A stretch of 64,000 nucleotides of DNA from Alphaproteobacteria bacterium. Lineage in GTDB: Bacteria; Pseudomonadota; Alphaproteobacteria; Ferrovibrionales; Ferrovibrionaceae. This document shows positions 24,825 to 33,037 of the stretch, piece after piece. The number at the start of each line of letters is the position of its first letter. Position 1 is the first letter of the stretch. Both the position numbers and the translations under genes were made by a program. Under the pieces are notes generated by a model. That model saw nothing but the letters and a program-made list of their open reading frames with translations, ran no database searches and was not told where the DNA came from. The stretch spans positions 1 to 64,000 of the forward strand of contig JAHCJR010000005.1 in NCBI GenBank assembly GCA_026126165.1, given 5' to 3'.

Positions 24825-25304
24825 TTATGTCTCCACCCCTACGTAAATCCTTACGTGACACGATCCGCTGTACTCCTCGAAATCTGTTTGGAAATTTCTT
24901 CGTACATGACTGTTACTGCGGAAATAATCCCATATGTCCGACCAAATTCTGTACATGGTGAGAGGCATTGGACCTTCTCCGCTAAATACCATGTACCATC
25001 CATTCAGAACTCGCACAGTATGACTTTGCAAATTTTCCGTATCGACTTGGACTCCTACCGTCGCATCATAGAAGCCACTATCGTCCGACTCATACTCAGA
25101 GTAGACCGCGAAAATTCTCTCGCTGCCGATCACGGAGGCCAAGCCCTGAGAAAGGCCCTTTTCCCGGAATGATGCCCACAGTCCGGGAATTTTGGCTGTT
25201 TCCGGGACCTCTATCGTGTTTCTGTCGACCTCGTCCGTGTTTATTGTTCGTGTTGTGACCCCGGCGACAAGAAACGACTCTATATGGACAAGCTGACGTT
25301 CCAT
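24825..25304 (-). CDS. GyrI-like / effector-binding domain protein
   Basis: The protein has 159 residues and consists of one GyrI-like (AraC effector-binding-type) domain: VHIESFLVAGVTTRT, PGLWASFREKG, then FAVYSEYESDDSGFYDATVG, and a C-terminal TMYRIWSDIWDYFRSN. Such domains bind small molecules; some stand-alone members hydrolyse cyclopropanoid toxins or protect gyrase. ATG 25304 has GGAGGT 5 nt upstream and is preferred over the long low-quality frame upstream. It is last in the island 1 operon, 145 nt after the exporter gene. A self-protection or ligand-sensing role is inferred. Confidence 0.65.
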   Translation of the reverse strand: MERQLVHIESFLVAGVTTRTINTDEVDRNTIEVPETAKIPGLWASFREKGLSQGLASVIGSERIFAVYSEYESDDSGFYDATVGVQVDTENLQSHTVRVLNGWYMVFSGEGPMPLTMYRIWSDIWDYFRSNSHVRRNFQTDFEEYSGSCHVRIYVGVET

Positions 25305-25449
25305 TTCCACCTCCAAATTCAAATGCTTCCGACGCTTGCACCGGTACCCGTGCATACACTCGCTCTCGTCACGAGACCGGCCGCCCGTGTGCTGACGCTT
25401 CCAATGTTCAGTTCGGGGTGTTCTTGAGCCGCTCTTTCTCGGATCTGCT

Positions 25450-26436
25450 CTAGGGAACGCCGAAAGATTTGCTTTGCGAAAAACACCGGATCGCCATGAC
25501 AACGCCTGCGATCAGGAGGCAAGCGCCCACTCCTTCTTTCCAATCAAGAAAGCGCCAATCCAGGAGCATCACGTAGATCAGCGTAAAGATCGTCTCAAAC
25601 ACAATAAGTTGGCTCGCCAAGGATACCGACAAATGTCGTGTCGCAATGGACCACGCCCACGTCGCCGCCCATGAGGACAGCATGCCCAAAAGCACGCTCC
25701 ACAGCAGAATGCCTAGCGCTTCGGGCCCCGATAAACCAATCGCAGGTACGGCTGACCAACCTGCGGCGAGCCCGATGCACAGCAAAGGGCCAAGCGAGAT
25801 AAGGGTTCCTACGCCCGTGAGAAGGCTCCATTGCGCTGAAGAGAGTGTAGAGAATTCCGATAGGGCGAGCGCGTTTCTCAGGCCGTACCAGGTCCAGAGA
25901 GCGACGGCCCCAAAGGCCGAGGCTACTCCTATGACTAGAGATGAAAGATCTCCAGCCATTTCGGGCTGCGAAAGAGCCGCACCGTTTACAAGGGCGAGAC
26001 TGGCGATGATAGAGATCAGCGAGGGAGCAATTCTCATCAAAGGAACTCGCCGCGATCCTCGATTTCCCACAATAGTCAGGATCACCGGCAGACAACCAAT
26101 GATCAGCGCGACGATGGCCGGTCCGACCCGCAGTACCGCGAAGGACATGAACAGGTAGTATCCAGCGTTCCCGGCAAAACCTAACATCCCCAGCAGTGCC
26201 CACTGCCGCCAAGAAAGGCCGCGCAGCGCAGCGAAACGACTTGGAAGGAGCGCCAGCAATGAGGTGAGACCGAAGACAAGGAATCGTCCGATCGTCAAAT
26301 CGAAAGGCGAGTAGGGAGCTGCGACAAGGGGGGCAACGAAAGTGAGCGCCCAAAGCGCGCCAGCAAGTGCGCTGGCGAGAATACCAACAACCATGCCACT
26401 GAGATCTCCGCTCTTCCGGCGGCCTAGGTACTGCAT
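25450..26436 (-). CDS. EamA/DMT-superfamily exporter
   Basis: The protein has 328 residues and about ten membrane helices in two EamA repeats. The first starts VVGILASALAGALWALTFVA and contains AGNAGYYLFMSFAVLRVGPA; the second contains GMLSSWAATWAWSIATRHLS and IFTLIYVMLLDWRF. Family members export amino acids, their derivatives and other small polar metabolites. It lies 34 nt after the radical SAM gene in the same direction, so it probably exports the pathway product. A start at 26394 is also possible. Confidence 0.85.
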   Translation of the reverse strand: MQYLGRRKSGDLSGMVVGILASALAGALWALTFVAPLVAAPYSPFDLTIGRFLVFGLTSLLALLPSRFAALRGLSWRQWALLGMLGFAGNAGYYLFMSFAVLRVGPAIVALIIGCLPVILTIVGNRGSRRVPLMRIAPSLISIIASLALVNGAALSQPEMAGDLSSLVIGVASAFGAVALWTWYGLRNALALSEFSTLSSAQWSLLTGVGTLISLGPLLCIGLAAGWSAVPAIGLSGPEALGILLWSVLLGMLSSWAATWAWSIATRHLSVSLASQLIVFETIFTLIYVMLLDWRFLDWKEGVGACLLIAGVVMAIRCFSQSKSFGVP

Positions 26437-26470
26437 CTCTGAGGTGTCCAGTCGGTTCAGGACTGGCTAC

Positions 26471-28096
26471 CTAGACATAAGATTTTCCAAACAATCTCTC
26501 GAACCTATGGCTTGTTAGGAAATAATTTTCGTCGTAATTCTCAACAAGAGCTCGGCCGTTCAGCAATGTAGCCATCGTGCCTCTCGCTTGGGTAATTTCC
26601 AGTGGAGAGAAATATCTTGTCTGTAGTGATCCGAGGTAAAAAGTGACCACTTCCGGATCTCTTTCAATATCAAAGGCAAGAAGATCTTTGAAATTTCTAA
26701 AATCAACGGTTCCAGGCAGCAAAGATAAGACATAAACATTAAAATATATACTTATATTTTTATTAATATTCAAACAGGTTTCCTTTATGCTTTGGCATCT
26801 TTTGTAAGAAAGAGCCAACGTTCTTTCATCATCTTGGGGGCGCCCAATTATTAGATTGAAGGACAAGGCTGGAACGCCGCTTGCAACAACAGCTTCGCAA
26901 ATATCCCTCACAATACCCAGAGGCTTAAGCTTCCTGAACAGCCTGGAACTCTCATCGGAGAGGTTTTCCAGCGGCATCGTGGCGCGATAGCATCCCCGAG
27001 CCTTGCCATTACTAATTTCATGACGGAAAAGTACATTTATCAACTCATGATCGATTTCGCCCTTGTGTTCAAACTGGCCGAATTCAAGTCCGTTTGTGAA
27101 CTCCCAGTTGAACCCCATATCATAGGCCATAGTAAACATTTCGATCGTCGCCTTCCGTCCGTCTGGGAAGACAGAATTGCCGTCTCTTGCTCGATGCACG
27201 CGCGACAGAACATTGTCTTCTTGGAAAAGAAGCGTCCGTACTCCAAAAGCCCAGAACGCCTTAAGATGCCTCTCTATTGCTTCCGATGACATGAACCGGA
27301 AGCGACCCTTAGCGATTGGCGTCGCGCAAAACGAACATGCCTGCGCGCAGCCACGCGACGTTTCGACACTAATGAAAGGTCCTCTAATAAAGGGATAGGG
27401 AGGATTCCCCTCTCCTGTATCGTTATACTTTGACAAGTCTACCAAATCCAAGGCGGGCACGGGTAGTCTCTCGACATCAAACGAAGTCTGACTGTTAAGA
27501 AAGGTGCTTTTATTACGGTGTATAATTCCAGAATTTGAATCATGATAGTATATATTCGGAATGCTTTCAAAACTTTCCCCCATCAACTTTGCCTTGACGA
27601 GCCGATGAAAGGAAAGCTCTCCTTCACCGCGGACTACCACATCCGCCCCGATTCTCATGTAGTACTCTGGATCTCCAGTAGCATCGGTCCCCCCTAGAAC
27701 AGTCAATGCACCTTTGTTCACATTGCGGACATGGCGGAGGAAGTCGGCAATAATGAGTCTCGAATGAGTATAGTTGGCACTAATGCCGACGATTTCTGCA
27801 TCCAGAATGTCGTGGTTCGCTTGCCAAAAGTCAGCGCCAACCCTGTATTTCTCAAGAACAACATTGCTGCCAAGACGTAGTTCGCCGTATCTGATTTTTT
27901 CACTGCCAGCGGTTTGGAGATCAGTGATCTTGATATGAACATCTGTTAACCCGTCGATCGTCAGCATGTTTCTCAAACTTGCCGCGAGCGCCGTTAGCGA
28001 TGCTTTGTGCATATTGGTACGAACCGTGCCAAGGAACTTCGATTCTCCTTTGACGCACTGTCCTGGAGCGGGAACTGCAAACAAGATGACAAGCAT
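26471..28096 (-). CDS. Radical SAM protein with cobalamin-binding-type N-terminus
   Basis: The protein has 541 residues from ATG 28096 (GTG one codon earlier is possible). Residues ~30-170 form a Rossmann-like B12-binding-type domain ending VLGGTDATGDPEYYMRIGAD and VVVRGEGELSFH, as in class B radical SAM enzymes; the classic DxHxxG cobalamin motif is not obvious. The radical SAM core starts SVETSRGCAQACSFC: with ATG 28096 as residue 1, Cys250, Cys254 and Cys257 form CxxxCxxC for the 4Fe-4S cluster. A LIIGRPQDDERT block follows. Such enzymes methylate or rearrange unactivated carbons. It lies 41 nt downstream of the oxidase gene. The reaction cannot be deduced. Codon use is much more AT-rich than in the flanks. 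Confidence 0.82.
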   Translation of the reverse strand: MLVILFAVPAPGQCVKGESKFLGTVRTNMHKASLTALAASLRNMLTIDGLTDVHIKITDLQTAGSEKIRYGELRLGSNVVLEKYRVGADFWQANHDILDAEIVGISANYTHSRLIIADFLRHVRNVNKGALTVLGGTDATGDPEYYMRIGADVVVRGEGELSFHRLVKAKLMGESFESIPNIYYHDSNSGIIHRNKSTFLNSQTSFDVERLPVPALDLVDLSKYNDTGEGNPPYPFIRGPFISVETSRGCAQACSFCATPIAKGRFRFMSSEAIERHLKAFWAFGVRTLLFQEDNVLSRVHRARDGNSVFPDGRKATIEMFTMAYDMGFNWEFTNGLEFGQFEHKGEIDHELINVLFRHEISNGKARGCYRATMPLENLSDESSRLFRKLKPLGIVRDICEAVVASGVPALSFNLIIGRPQDDERTLALSYKRCQSIKETCLNINKNISIYFNVYVLSLLPGTVDFRNFKDLLAFDIERDPEVVTFYLGSLQTRYFSPLEITQARGTMATLLNGRALVENYDENYFLTSHRFERLFGKSYV

Positions 28097-28137
28097 CACA
28101 AAGCTCGCTACCGGCGGCAGAAAAATTTGAGCAATTT

Positions 28138-28899
28138 TCAGGTATGCAATATGTGATGAAGATTCAATTTTCTTACGACGGCATCCCAGAATAACTCAAC
28201 AAGTCGGCTAAGTTCTTGAACACCGTCTTCAAAAGCATCCTGCGAAGCGTCATTCTTTAGATACGGATAGATTGCGTTGAAAATGGAGTTGCTATGACCA
28301 TTTTCGACATTAATGTGCATCTCCCAGAAGAAGCGAATATCTTTCGAGTAGCCTGCGTTTTTCAATCCTTCGTTTATTTTGGAAACCATAATTCCTGACA
28401 TCGTTTCGTCAAAAAACATCGCACCGAGGGCTTTTTCGATAGGAGGCCGAGAATAAATTTTCTCCATTCTTCCATTTAGCTCCAGAACCTGGGCAGTAGG
28501 GTGGTATCTTTGCACTTCTCTTTTGGAAATACCGATAGTATTAATAAATTTCATGTAAAGCTCTGCATGACTTCTTTCACCGCCTACCTCATCATATACG
28601 TTCAGACTAATCTCCTTTAATATTTTTGTATCTCTTGTAAGTTGAGCCATTGATGAAATATAAAATGGAATGTGTCTGAACCAGTAATAGCATTCAGAAA
28701 ATAGTATCTTTTCTTGATCTTTGCTAAGTTTATTGTTAGCAAACCAATTGAGAAATGGGTGTTCAACAGCACAACTTCTTAGTATTTCTTTGTAAATATC
28801 ATCAATATATTTTGTGGTATCGCTCGTCTCGGAATAAATCCGCGTGCGGGTGGGGCTGTCGGCTATTGCGTTATTCTCGGCGGTGGACGCTAACGACAT
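28138..28899 (-). CDS. Haem-oxygenase-like dimetal oxidase (HDO / iron-containing redox enzyme)
   Basis: The protein has 253 residues and is all-helical. The six-ligand pattern of the HDO family (CADD, UndA, BesC, SznF) is complete: Glu104-x6-His111 (EVGGERSH), Glu165 (FFDETMSG) and His195-x3-Glu199-x2-His202 (HINVENGH). Members use two irons and oxygen to cleave, desaturate or N-oxidise amino acids and fatty acids. The N-terminal HPFLNWFANNKLS helix is also typical. ATG 28899 has GAGGA upstream. It is first in the island 1 operon and strongly AT-rich. The substrate is unknown. Confidence 0.82.
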   Translation of the reverse strand: MSLASTAENNAIADSPTRTRIYSETSDTTKYIDDIYKEILRSCAVEHPFLNWFANNKLSKDQEKILFSECYYWFRHIPFYISSMAQLTRDTKILKEISLNVYDEVGGERSHAELYMKFINTIGISKREVQRYHPTAQVLELNGRMEKIYSRPPIEKALGAMFFDETMSGIMVSKINEGLKNAGYSKDIRFFWEMHINVENGHSNSIFNAIYPYLKNDASQDAFEDGVQELSRLVELFWDAVVRKLNLHHILHT

Positions 28900-29068
28900 G
28901 TACTCATCCTCGTTCTCTTGGGTTGTGCGATAAGCCGGACGGCTAACGCCTAGGTGCTAAGTGTCTCTTTGATAACATTTTTAGCGTGTGCACGATGTGA
29001 CATTTACGTGAGGGACGGGAACACCGCCAAGATGAAACAGCATCCACCCCAAGGGCGAAGGGCCAAAG

Positions 29069-29509
29069 ATGAAGCGTTCACGATTTTTGGAAGAGCAGAT
29101 CATCGAGACTCTGCGTGAGCAGGAGGGCGCAGTGTCCATTGTCGACGTCGGCCGGAAGCACGACATCAGCTCAGCGACGTTCTAGAGGTGGAAGGGCAAA
29201 TTCGGGTGCATGGAGGCGTCCGATGACAGCCGGTTGTGGTTGCTTGAGGACGACAATTCCCACCAGAAGAAGCTCCGGGTGTGGAGCTTCAACGGCCGCT
29301 TTCAGAACGAGTACCTCAATGAAATGTTGTTCTCGACATTGTCCGAGACACGCGGGGCCATCGGCTCATGGAAGGAGGTCTACAACCACCGCAGACCCCA
29401 TTCGGCCCTCGGCAACATGTCGCCGGCCGAGTTCGCACTGAAATCCAAGCTGGAAAACAGCCTGCCTGAGGCCAAAAATGAAACCCTAGGACTCTCCGAA
29501 GAATCCTAG
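29069..29509 (+). pseudogene. IS3-family transposase remnant, OrfA-OrfB deletion fusion with internal stop
   Basis: One frame reads MKRSRFLEEQIIETLREQEG, the N-terminus of IS3-type OrfA, then meets an in-frame TAG at 29183-29185 where the helix-turn-helix normally has Tyr (SATF*RWK). After OrfA-like LEDDN it jumps directly to FNGRFQNEYLNE and YNHRRPHSALGNMSPAEF, the end of the OrfB integrase domain. Most of OrfB, including the central DDE core, is missing. The element is dead and is probably debris of the event that brought island 1. The region 28900-29068 upstream holds no gene. Confidence 0.88.
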
Positions 29510-29538
29510 GAGATCAGAGGCTCACGTCAGCCCAAGAC

Positions 29539-29599
29539 TTCTCGGCAATTGTCATCGCCGAAACCGTCATCTTTTCGCGTTGATCAATGAGTCCTGAGC
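29539..29599. repeat. Right copy of the ~60-bp island-end repeat
   Basis: This copy resembles 24741-24803 and ends ATGAGTCCTGAGC, directly followed by CTAG and DR2. It lies 29 bp after the transposase remnant. The abutment to CTAG is what an insertion into a CTAG target would leave, but no second end or target duplication can be assigned with certainty. Confidence 0.6.
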
Positions 29600-29705
29600 C
29601 TAGTCTTCCGCCGGCAACTTGCAAGGGCGCCGCTTGGCCGGCTATTCGGCCAGCAGGCGCGAGCGCTGCACGGCGTTGAGGCCGCTGGCGGCACCGGCCA
29701 CGCCC
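29597..29705. repeat. Direct repeat DR2, native 3' end of the lipoprotein gene
   Basis: This copy matches DR1 (24618-24726) at an offset of 4,979 bp. It contains the true stop codon of the lipoprotein gene at 29642-29644 and the final ~21 codons, so it is the native copy and bounds island 1 on the right. Confidence 0.9.
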
Positions 29706-30529
29706 TTGACCTGCAGGCTGGCCAGCCCTTCCAGCTCGATGCCGCTCGCCAGGTCGATGACGCTGTAGCCGCCCACCTCCATCCGCGCCGCCGCCGGCGG
29801 GTCCTGCGGCAGGAACAGATCGGCGCCGCCGCGATAGCGCGCGAAGACCGCCGGCCGGCCCTGCCAGACCGTCCGGCCGGCGACATGAAGGCCGATATCG
29901 CTGTCGCTGGTCAGCCGGGCGATGGGTCCGCTCAGCTTGAAGCGGGCCAGCACCTCGTCGGTCCCGGCCAGCCTGTCGCCCTCCGCGAGCGGCCTGTCGG
30001 GGAAGCGCTGTTGCGCCAGCCCGGCAATGTCCTCGCGCGCCATGGCGCCGATCTGATCCAGCACCGGCTCGTCGCCGCGCCGCGCGACGGCGGAGAGGCC
30101 GGCGAAATCGCCCTCCGCCAGGCCGGACGGGCCGCGCGGGCCGAGGCGCTGGCGCACGCTGCCCAGCACCACGCCGCGGGTGGCGAAGCTGCGGCCGTTG
30201 ATCTCCATGACCAGCAAGTCGGCCTGGAGCGCCAGGCCCTCGCCGGCGCCTTCGATCTGGACCCGGCCTTCGAGCAGGCTCTCGAGCGATTCGCCGCCGT
30301 CGCGCTCGGCCAGCAGCTCGATGCGGAAGCCAAGGGGCGCCAGCGCGCCATAGGCCAGTTCGACCGGCTGCTCGAGCGGCTGCACCGTGCCCTCGTAGCC
30401 GCCATTCTCCCGGGCGATCCGCTGCTGGCCTTCGGCGATCTCGCGCGATGCCGAGGCGCAGCCGCCAAGCAGCAGCACCAGAACGAAGAGGAGAGGCCGC
30501 ATTCCCCGGCCCCGCGCGGCGATATTCAT
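29642..30529 (-). CDS. Putative lipoprotein of unknown function
   Basis: The protein has about 295 residues with a lipoprotein signal (MRPLLFVLVLLLGGC, lipobox LGGC). The body has no family I recognise; it is mixed alpha/beta with segments such as SVIDLASGIELEGLASLQVK near the end, which suggests a beta-rich envelope protein. Two starts fit: 30529 (AGCAGG upstream) and 30502 (directly at the hydrophobic core); 30529 is given. It is divergent from the CHASE3 kinase gene. Its last codons are duplicated 5 kb away at DR1, the border of island 1. Confidence 0.65.
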   Translation of the reverse strand: MNIAARGRGMRPLLFVLVLLLGGCASASREIAEGQQRIARENGGYEGTVQPLEQPVELAYGALAPLGFRIELLAERDGGESLESLLEGRVQIEGAGEGLALQADLLVMEINGRSFATRGVVLGSVRQRLGPRGPSGLAEGDFAGLSAVARRGDEPVLDQIGAMAREDIAGLAQQRFPDRPLAEGDRLAGTDEVLARFKLSGPIARLTSDSDIGLHVAGRTVWQGRPAVFARYRGGADLFLPQDPPAAARMEVGGYSVIDLASGIELEGLASLQVKGVAGAASGLNAVQRSRLLAE

Positions 30530-30693
30530 GGCGCGAACCTGCTTCATGCGCTGCCGGATGGCAAGGGGCTTGCCGGCCGCAACCAGGGCGCGATCCACGC
30601 CTCGGGATTAAGACTTCCTTAACCCTTCAGGTGCGAGACTGGAGATCTACCGAAATCGCGTCGCGCGCAACGAACGAGCGGGTACCGGCCGAC

Positions 30694-32124
30694 ATGACGT
30701 TCAGCCGCCGCAGCTTCCGGCTATTCAGTATCGCGGGCATCAGTTTCCTGCTGGCCTGTCTGGCCATGCTTGCCCTGCTGGGGAGCGGCGCGCGCCTGCA
30801 ACGGGCGGTGGATGCGGTCGAGACCACCTATCAGGTGATGCATGACCTCGAACGCCTGCATGGCGAGCTGCGCGACGCGGAAACCGCCCAGCGCGGCTAC
30901 CTGCTGACCGGCAATCCGGCCTATACCGCGCCGCTGCTCGCCGCCCGGCATTCGGCGATGGAAAGGCTGGAGCGGCTCGCCCGGCTGGTGGCGGACAAGC
31001 CGGCGCAGCAGGAGCGGCTGCGGCGGCTGGTGCCGCTGGTGGGCGAGAAGCTTGGCGATCTCGACCATGCGGCGGGAATCGCCGCGGCGCACGGGCTCGA
31101 GGCGGCGCGCGGCGTCATGCTGGCGGGCCAGGGGCGGCGGTTGATGGCGGGCATTCGGGACATCGTGCATGCCATGGTGGCCGAGGAGGAGAAGACGCTG
31201 GTCGGCGAGCGACGGGATTCCGAGCGGCTCTTCGCGCGGGCCGCGATCTTCGGCGGCGCGGCTTTCCTTCTGTCGATCCCGGTCCTCGTCCTCTTCCTTC
31301 TGCTGCTGCGCCGTGAGTCGCGGGCGCAGCAGGCGCTGGCCCGCGAGCTTGCGGCAAGCAACGAGGAGCTGAACCGGCGGGTGGCGGAACGCACGGCCGA
31401 ACTCGAGGAAGCATCGCGCGGGCGCGACATCTTCTTCGCCAAGATGAGCCATGAGCTGCGCACGCCGCTCAACGCCGTCATCGGCTTCGCGGACATGATC
31501 GCCACCGAGGCGCTCGGCCCGGTCGGCAAGGCGCGCTACAAGGACTATGCCGCCGACATTCGCTTGAGCGGCGAGCACCTTCTGTCGCTGATCAACGACA
31601 TTCTCGATGCCGCAAAGTCGCGTCAGGGCATGCTCGAGCTCGAGGAACAGGAAGTCGAGGCCGGCGCGCTGGTCGAGAGCATGGCGCGGCTGGTGGTGCC
31701 GCGCGCGGCGCGCCGCGGCATCCGGGTGGAGGTGGAGAACGCACCCGGCCGGCATGTCCTGCTTTGCGATCCGCGACGGATGCGCCAGATCCTGTTGAAC
31801 CTGCTCTCGAATGCGGTCAAGTTCACGCCCGATCATGGCGAGGTGCGGGTCGGGTTCACCATCGAGCGCGCCGGCCCTGCCTTCCACGTGGCCGATACCG
31901 GCGTCGGCATGTCGCGGGAGGAGTTGCGCCGGGCGCTGACCCCCTTCGGCCAGGCCGGGCGGCCATCGCCTCGCGACGAGGCGGGGACCGGTCTCGGCCT
32001 GCCGCTCACCCGCGAGCTGGTCGAGCTTCATGGCGGGGAACTCCAGATCGAGACGGCGCCGGGCAAGGGGACCCTTGCGCGCGTGCGCCTGCCCGTCGAG
32101 CGGCTGCGGGCGGAGGCGGCCTGA
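30694..32124 (+). CDS. CHASE3-domain sensor histidine kinase
   Basis: The protein has 476 residues. A first membrane helix (about 11-30) and a second (about 185-206) bracket a periplasmic CHASE3 domain with the AQRGYLLTGNPAYTAP signature. A coiled coil leads to the HisKA domain with phosphoacceptor His253 in KMSHELRTPLNAVIGF and the HATPase domain with NLLSNAVKF, DTGVGM and GTGLGLPL. It is a complete kinase without a receiver. No partner regulator is adjacent. ATG 30694 is used; the open frame upstream lacks domain content. Confidence 0.92.
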   Translation: MTFSRRSFRLFSIAGISFLLACLAMLALLGSGARLQRAVDAVETTYQVMHDLERLHGELRDAETAQRGYLLTGNPAYTAPLLAARHSAMERLERLARLVADKPAQQERLRRLVPLVGEKLGDLDHAAGIAAAHGLEAARGVMLAGQGRRLMAGIRDIVHAMVAEEEKTLVGERRDSERLFARAAIFGGAAFLLSIPVLVLFLLLLRRESRAQQALARELAASNEELNRRVAERTAELEEASRGRDIFFAKMSHELRTPLNAVIGFADMIATEALGPVGKARYKDYAADIRLSGEHLLSLINDILDAAKSRQGMLELEEQEVEAGALVESMARLVVPRAARRGIRVEVENAPGRHVLLCDPRRMRQILLNLLSNAVKFTPDHGEVRVGFTIERAGPAFHVADTGVGMSREELRRALTPFGQAGRPSPRDEAGTGLGLPLTRELVELHGGELQIETAPGKGTLARVRLPVERLRAEAA

Positions 32125-32194
32125 AGCGTGCCGGGCGCGTTGCCGGCGGGGCGGAAATCGGGATACTTCTCCCGGGAGATCCGGGAGGGACGCG

Positions 32195-33037
32195 ATGGAG
32201 GAACTGCCGACCGCGAAGCTTGCCTGCGGCGAGGCGGTGCCCGCGCTCGGCCTCGGCACCTGGCGCATGGGCGAACGCACGGTGGAGCGGGCGCGCGAGG
32301 CGGCGGCGCTCCGCCTCGGCCTTGATCTCGGCCTGCGGCTGATCGATACCGCGGAGATGTATGGCGAGGGCGGCGCCGAGCAGGTGGTGGCGGAGGCGAT
32401 CGCCGGCCGGCGCGACGACGTCTTTCTCGTGAGCAAGGTCTATCCGCACAATGCCACGGCGGCGGGCTGCATCGCCGCCTGCGAGCGCAGTCTGAAGCGT
32501 CTGCGCACCGACCGCATCGACCTCTACCTGCTGCATTGGCGCGGCGGCGTGCCGCTGGCCGACACGATCGCGGGCTTCGAGCGGCTGGCGCGGGCGGGCA
32601 AGATCCGCCATTGGGGCGTCAGCAATTTCGACCGGTCGGACATGGAGGAATTGATGGCGCAGCCGGGCGGTGGCGCGGTGCAGTGCAATCAGGTCCTCTA
32701 CAACCTGGCCCGTCGCGGCGTCGAGTTCGACCTCATGCCATGGCAGTCAGGACTTGGGATTCCGCTGATGGCCTATTCACCGATCGAGCAGGGAAGGCTG
32801 GCGAGCGACCGCAAGCTTGCAGCCATCGCCCGCGATCTCGGCGCCACCGCCGCCGAACTGGCTCTGGCCTGGTGCCTGCGCCGGCCGGGAATCATTCCGA
32901 TCCCGAAGGCGGTGCAGGCCGAGCATGTCCGCCAGATCCGGCGCGCGGCGGGGCTCCGCCTGCAGCCGGAGAGCCTGGCGGCGCTCGACCGCATCTTCCC
33001 GCCGCCGAGTCGCGCCGTTCCGCTCGAAATGATCTGA
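32195..33037 (+). CDS. Aldo/keto reductase (2,5-diketo-gluconate reductase-like)
   Basis: The protein has 280 residues, shorter than the reductase at 20632 and typical of the AKR5-like group. It has LGLGTWRMGE, catalytic Asp and Tyr in DTAEMYGEGGAE, Lys in LVSKVYPHNA and His in LYLLHWRG, and ends with IPIPKAVQAEHVRQ for cofactor binding. ATG 32195 follows GGGAGGGACGCG. It is in the same direction as the kinase gene after a 70-nt gap. Substrate is unknown. Confidence 0.9.
   Translation: MEELPTAKLACGEAVPALGLGTWRMGERTVERAREAAALRLGLDLGLRLIDTAEMYGEGGAEQVVAEAIAGRRDDVFLVSKVYPHNATAAGCIAACERSLKRLRTDRIDLYLLHWRGGVPLADTIAGFERLARAGKIRHWGVSNFDRSDMEELMAQPGGGAVQCNQVLYNLARRGVEFDLMPWQSGLGIPLMAYSPIEQGRLASDRKLAAIARDLGATAAELALAWCLRRPGIIPIPKAVQAEHVRQIRRAAGLRLQPESLAALDRIFPPPSRAVPLEMI

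Larger units (their letters stand above)
24727..29596. mobile_element. Island 1: AT-rich insertion carrying an oxidase/radical SAM operon
   Basis: The segment between the 109-bp direct repeats is visibly richer in A and T than both flanks, above all at 26.5-29.0 kb. It holds four minus-strand genes (dimetal oxidase, radical SAM, EamA exporter, GyrI-like protein), a decayed IS3-type element, and a related ~60-bp sequence at each end (24741-24803, 29539-29599). No integrase, recombinase or tRNA is visible. Repeats, composition and IS debris together indicate horizontal acquisition; the mechanism is inferred. Confidence 0.75.

Noticed and set aside
26471-28899. Naming a specific product (for example an azetidine amino acid or alkene) for the oxidase/radical SAM pair.
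   Set aside because: Family membership does not fix the substrate, and no characterised operon with this pair is known to me.
24727-29596. Island 1 as a prophage or conjugative element.
   Set aside because: No phage structural, integrase, relaxase or mating genes are present; only one dead IS remnant is seen.
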